Below the pieces are notes generated by a model. That model made no database searches, was not told where the DNA came from, and saw only the letters and a program-made list of their open reading frames with translations. A program made the translations under genes and the position numbers. From an uncultured Campylobacter sp. (lineage in GTDB: Bacteria; Campylobacterota; Campylobacteria; Campylobacterales; Campylobacteraceae), in assembly GCA_937965895.1 (NCBI GenBank), contig CALCKS010000085.1, forward strand, positions 1 to 23,907: a stretch of DNA of 23,907 nucleotides, written 5' to 3'. Within the stretch, counting starts at the first letter, position 1, and every line of letters starts with the position of its first letter. Of this stretch, positions 22,858 through 23,907 are shown one piece after another.

Positions 22858-23907
22858 TTATAAATTTTCCTTTACGATTTTTACTACTCGCGCGAACTCC
22901 TCGTCCCCCGTCGCCGTACCGCTAGGCAGGCAGATACCGCGCGCAAACATCTCCTCGCTAGTACCGTCTGTAAACGCTAGAGCCCCCTCAAACACAGGCT
23001 GCATGTGCATCGGCTTCCAAAGCGGACGGCTTTCTATATTTTCCTTCGCAAGCGCCTCAATCACGCGTAGATGCGCGCCTTTTTCTTTAAACAGCGCGGT
23101 CGTTAGCCAGCGGTTGCCGCGGGAATTTGCTATCTCAGGCATAAACTCAAGCTCGGGAAGCTCTTTTTGATATTTTTCAAAAACTTCTCGTTTTTTTATC
23201 ACGCGCTGCTCAAGCACCTCCATCTGCGCCGTTCCGATAGCGCCCAGGACGTTGCTTAGGCGGTAGTTGTAGCCGTAGTCTTTATGCTCGTAGTGTAAAA
23301 ACGGCTCTCTAGCTTGGGTGCTATAAAATCTCGCCTTCTCGACGAGCTCTTTTTCGCCCACCAGCATGCCACCGCCGCTTGTAGTGATGATTTTGTTGCC
23401 GTTAAAGCTATATGCGCCCAGCCGTCCGAACGTACCCAGCGCTTTGCCGTTCAAAAAGCCGCCCAGCGCCTCGGCCGCGTCCTCGACGACGGCGATATTT
23501 TCCCGCTCGCAGATCTCGCAGATCTCTTTCATCTTGGCCGCCTGTCCGTAAAGGTGCGTGACGACGAGCGCTTTTGGCTTTTTAGGCGAGTTTGCGATCG
23601 CCTTTTTTAGTAGCTCTGGGCTTAGATTCCAGCTTTCGTCGCTATCTATAAAAACAGGCGTAGCGCCTTGATAAAGTATCGGACTAACGGACGCCATAAA
23701 GGTAAACGTAGAGGCTAGCACCACATCTCCCGCGCCGATACCTAGCACCCTTAGCGCCAAGTGGATCGCCGACGTGCCCGAATTTAGCGCCAAAGCATCG
23801 GGCGCGCCCGCGTAGCTTGAGACGCTCGCTTCAAATTTATTCACGTATTCGCCAAGCGGCGCGATGTAGTTGCTCTTAAAAACCTCGTTTATGTACTCTT
23901 GCTCTTT
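22858..23907 (-). CDS. pglE: UDP-4-amino-4,6-dideoxy-GlcNAc transaminase PglE (5' end outside window)
   Basis: PglE is a PLP aminotransferase that aminates the PglF product with glutamate. The reading frame stays open to the window edge: upstream of the apparent GTG at 23844 it continues with KEQEYINEVFKSNYIAPLGE, the conserved N-terminal region of this family, so that GTG is an internal valine and the true start lies to the right. The DegT/DnrJ/EryC1 fold is clear, with NSGTSAIHLALR, EDAAEALGG and the PLP lysine in SFNGNKIITTSGGGM. The stop is immediately followed by the pglF ATG. The next gene to the right is probably pglD, by analogy with C. jejuni. Confidence 0.95.
   Translation of the reverse strand, partial: KEQEYINEVFKSNYIAPLGEYVNKFEASVSSYAGAPDALALNSGTSAIHLALRVLGIGAGDVVLASTFTFMASVSPILYQGATPVFIDSDESWNLSPELLKKAIANSPKKPKALVVTHLYGQAAKMKEICEICERENIAVVEDAAEALGGFLNGKALGTFGRLGAYSFNGNKIITTSGGGMLVGEKELVEKARFYSTQAREPFLHYEHKDYGYNYRLSNVLGAIGTAQMEVLEQRVIKKREVFEKYQKELPELEFMPEIANSRGNRWLTTALFKEKGAHLRVIEALAKENIESRPLWKPMHMQPVFEGALAFTDGTSEEMFARGICLPSGTATGDEEFARVVKIVKENL

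Noticed and set aside
23842..23844. GTG as the start of pglE
   Set aside because: The frame continues upstream to the window edge with the conserved N-terminal residues of the aminotransferase, so the GTG encodes an internal valine.
1..23907. CRISPR arrays, tRNA or rRNA genes, insertion sequences
   Set aside because: I saw no regularly spaced repeats, cloverleaf-like segments, rRNA-like sequence or transposase reading frames in the window.

Overview
The window comes from a Campylobacter, most likely one of the higher-GC species such as the oral C. showae/rectus/curvus/concisus group; the genus is well supported and the species is inference. The evidence is conserved Campylobacter gene order, the flagellar scaffold gene pflB, the pgl N-glycosylation genes, Campylobacter-type promoters (a -10 box preceded by TTTG and no clear -35), and the many AAATTT words between genes. 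Most coding DNA looks close to 50% G+C.

Region 1 (1-3936, minus strand) is a tightly packed operon read right to left: an EamA transporter, an AT-rich 349-residue gene of unknown function, kdsA (KDO-8-P synthase for lipooligosaccharide), two small multidrug resistance (SMR) subunits, ribH (riboflavin) and the start of nusB. From memory, C. jejuni has the eamA-kdsA-ribH-nusB order without the unknown gene or the SMR pair, so those look like insertions into a housekeeping operon.

Region 2 (4012-11471, plus strand) has der, aroK, a 375-base intergenic stretch rich in hairpins and AAATTT words, trpS, a four-helix membrane protein, serS and pflB. A long inverted repeat (11537-11627) separates pflB from the convergent minus-strand genes.

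Region 3 (11698-15638, minus strand) holds an exported von Willebrand A protein with its own promoter, leuA, pssA and psd. Between pssA and leuA is an 18-codon ORF with a strong ribosome binding site and five consecutive leucine codons, followed by a C-rich, G-poor untranslated stretch. This has the features of a leucine attenuator leader (leuL) and is the most interesting feature of the window.

Region 4 (15643-23907, minus strand) runs ftsH, prmA, cheY (own promoter), then pglE-pglF-pglG-hisH-hisA as a contiguous unit. PglF and PglE carry out the first steps of bacillosamine synthesis for N-glycosylation. Two histidine genes, hisH and hisA, are coupled behind pglG, which is unusual compared with C. 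jejuni. pglE is cut by the right end of the window and nusB by the left. I see no tRNA, rRNA, CRISPR array or insertion sequence.
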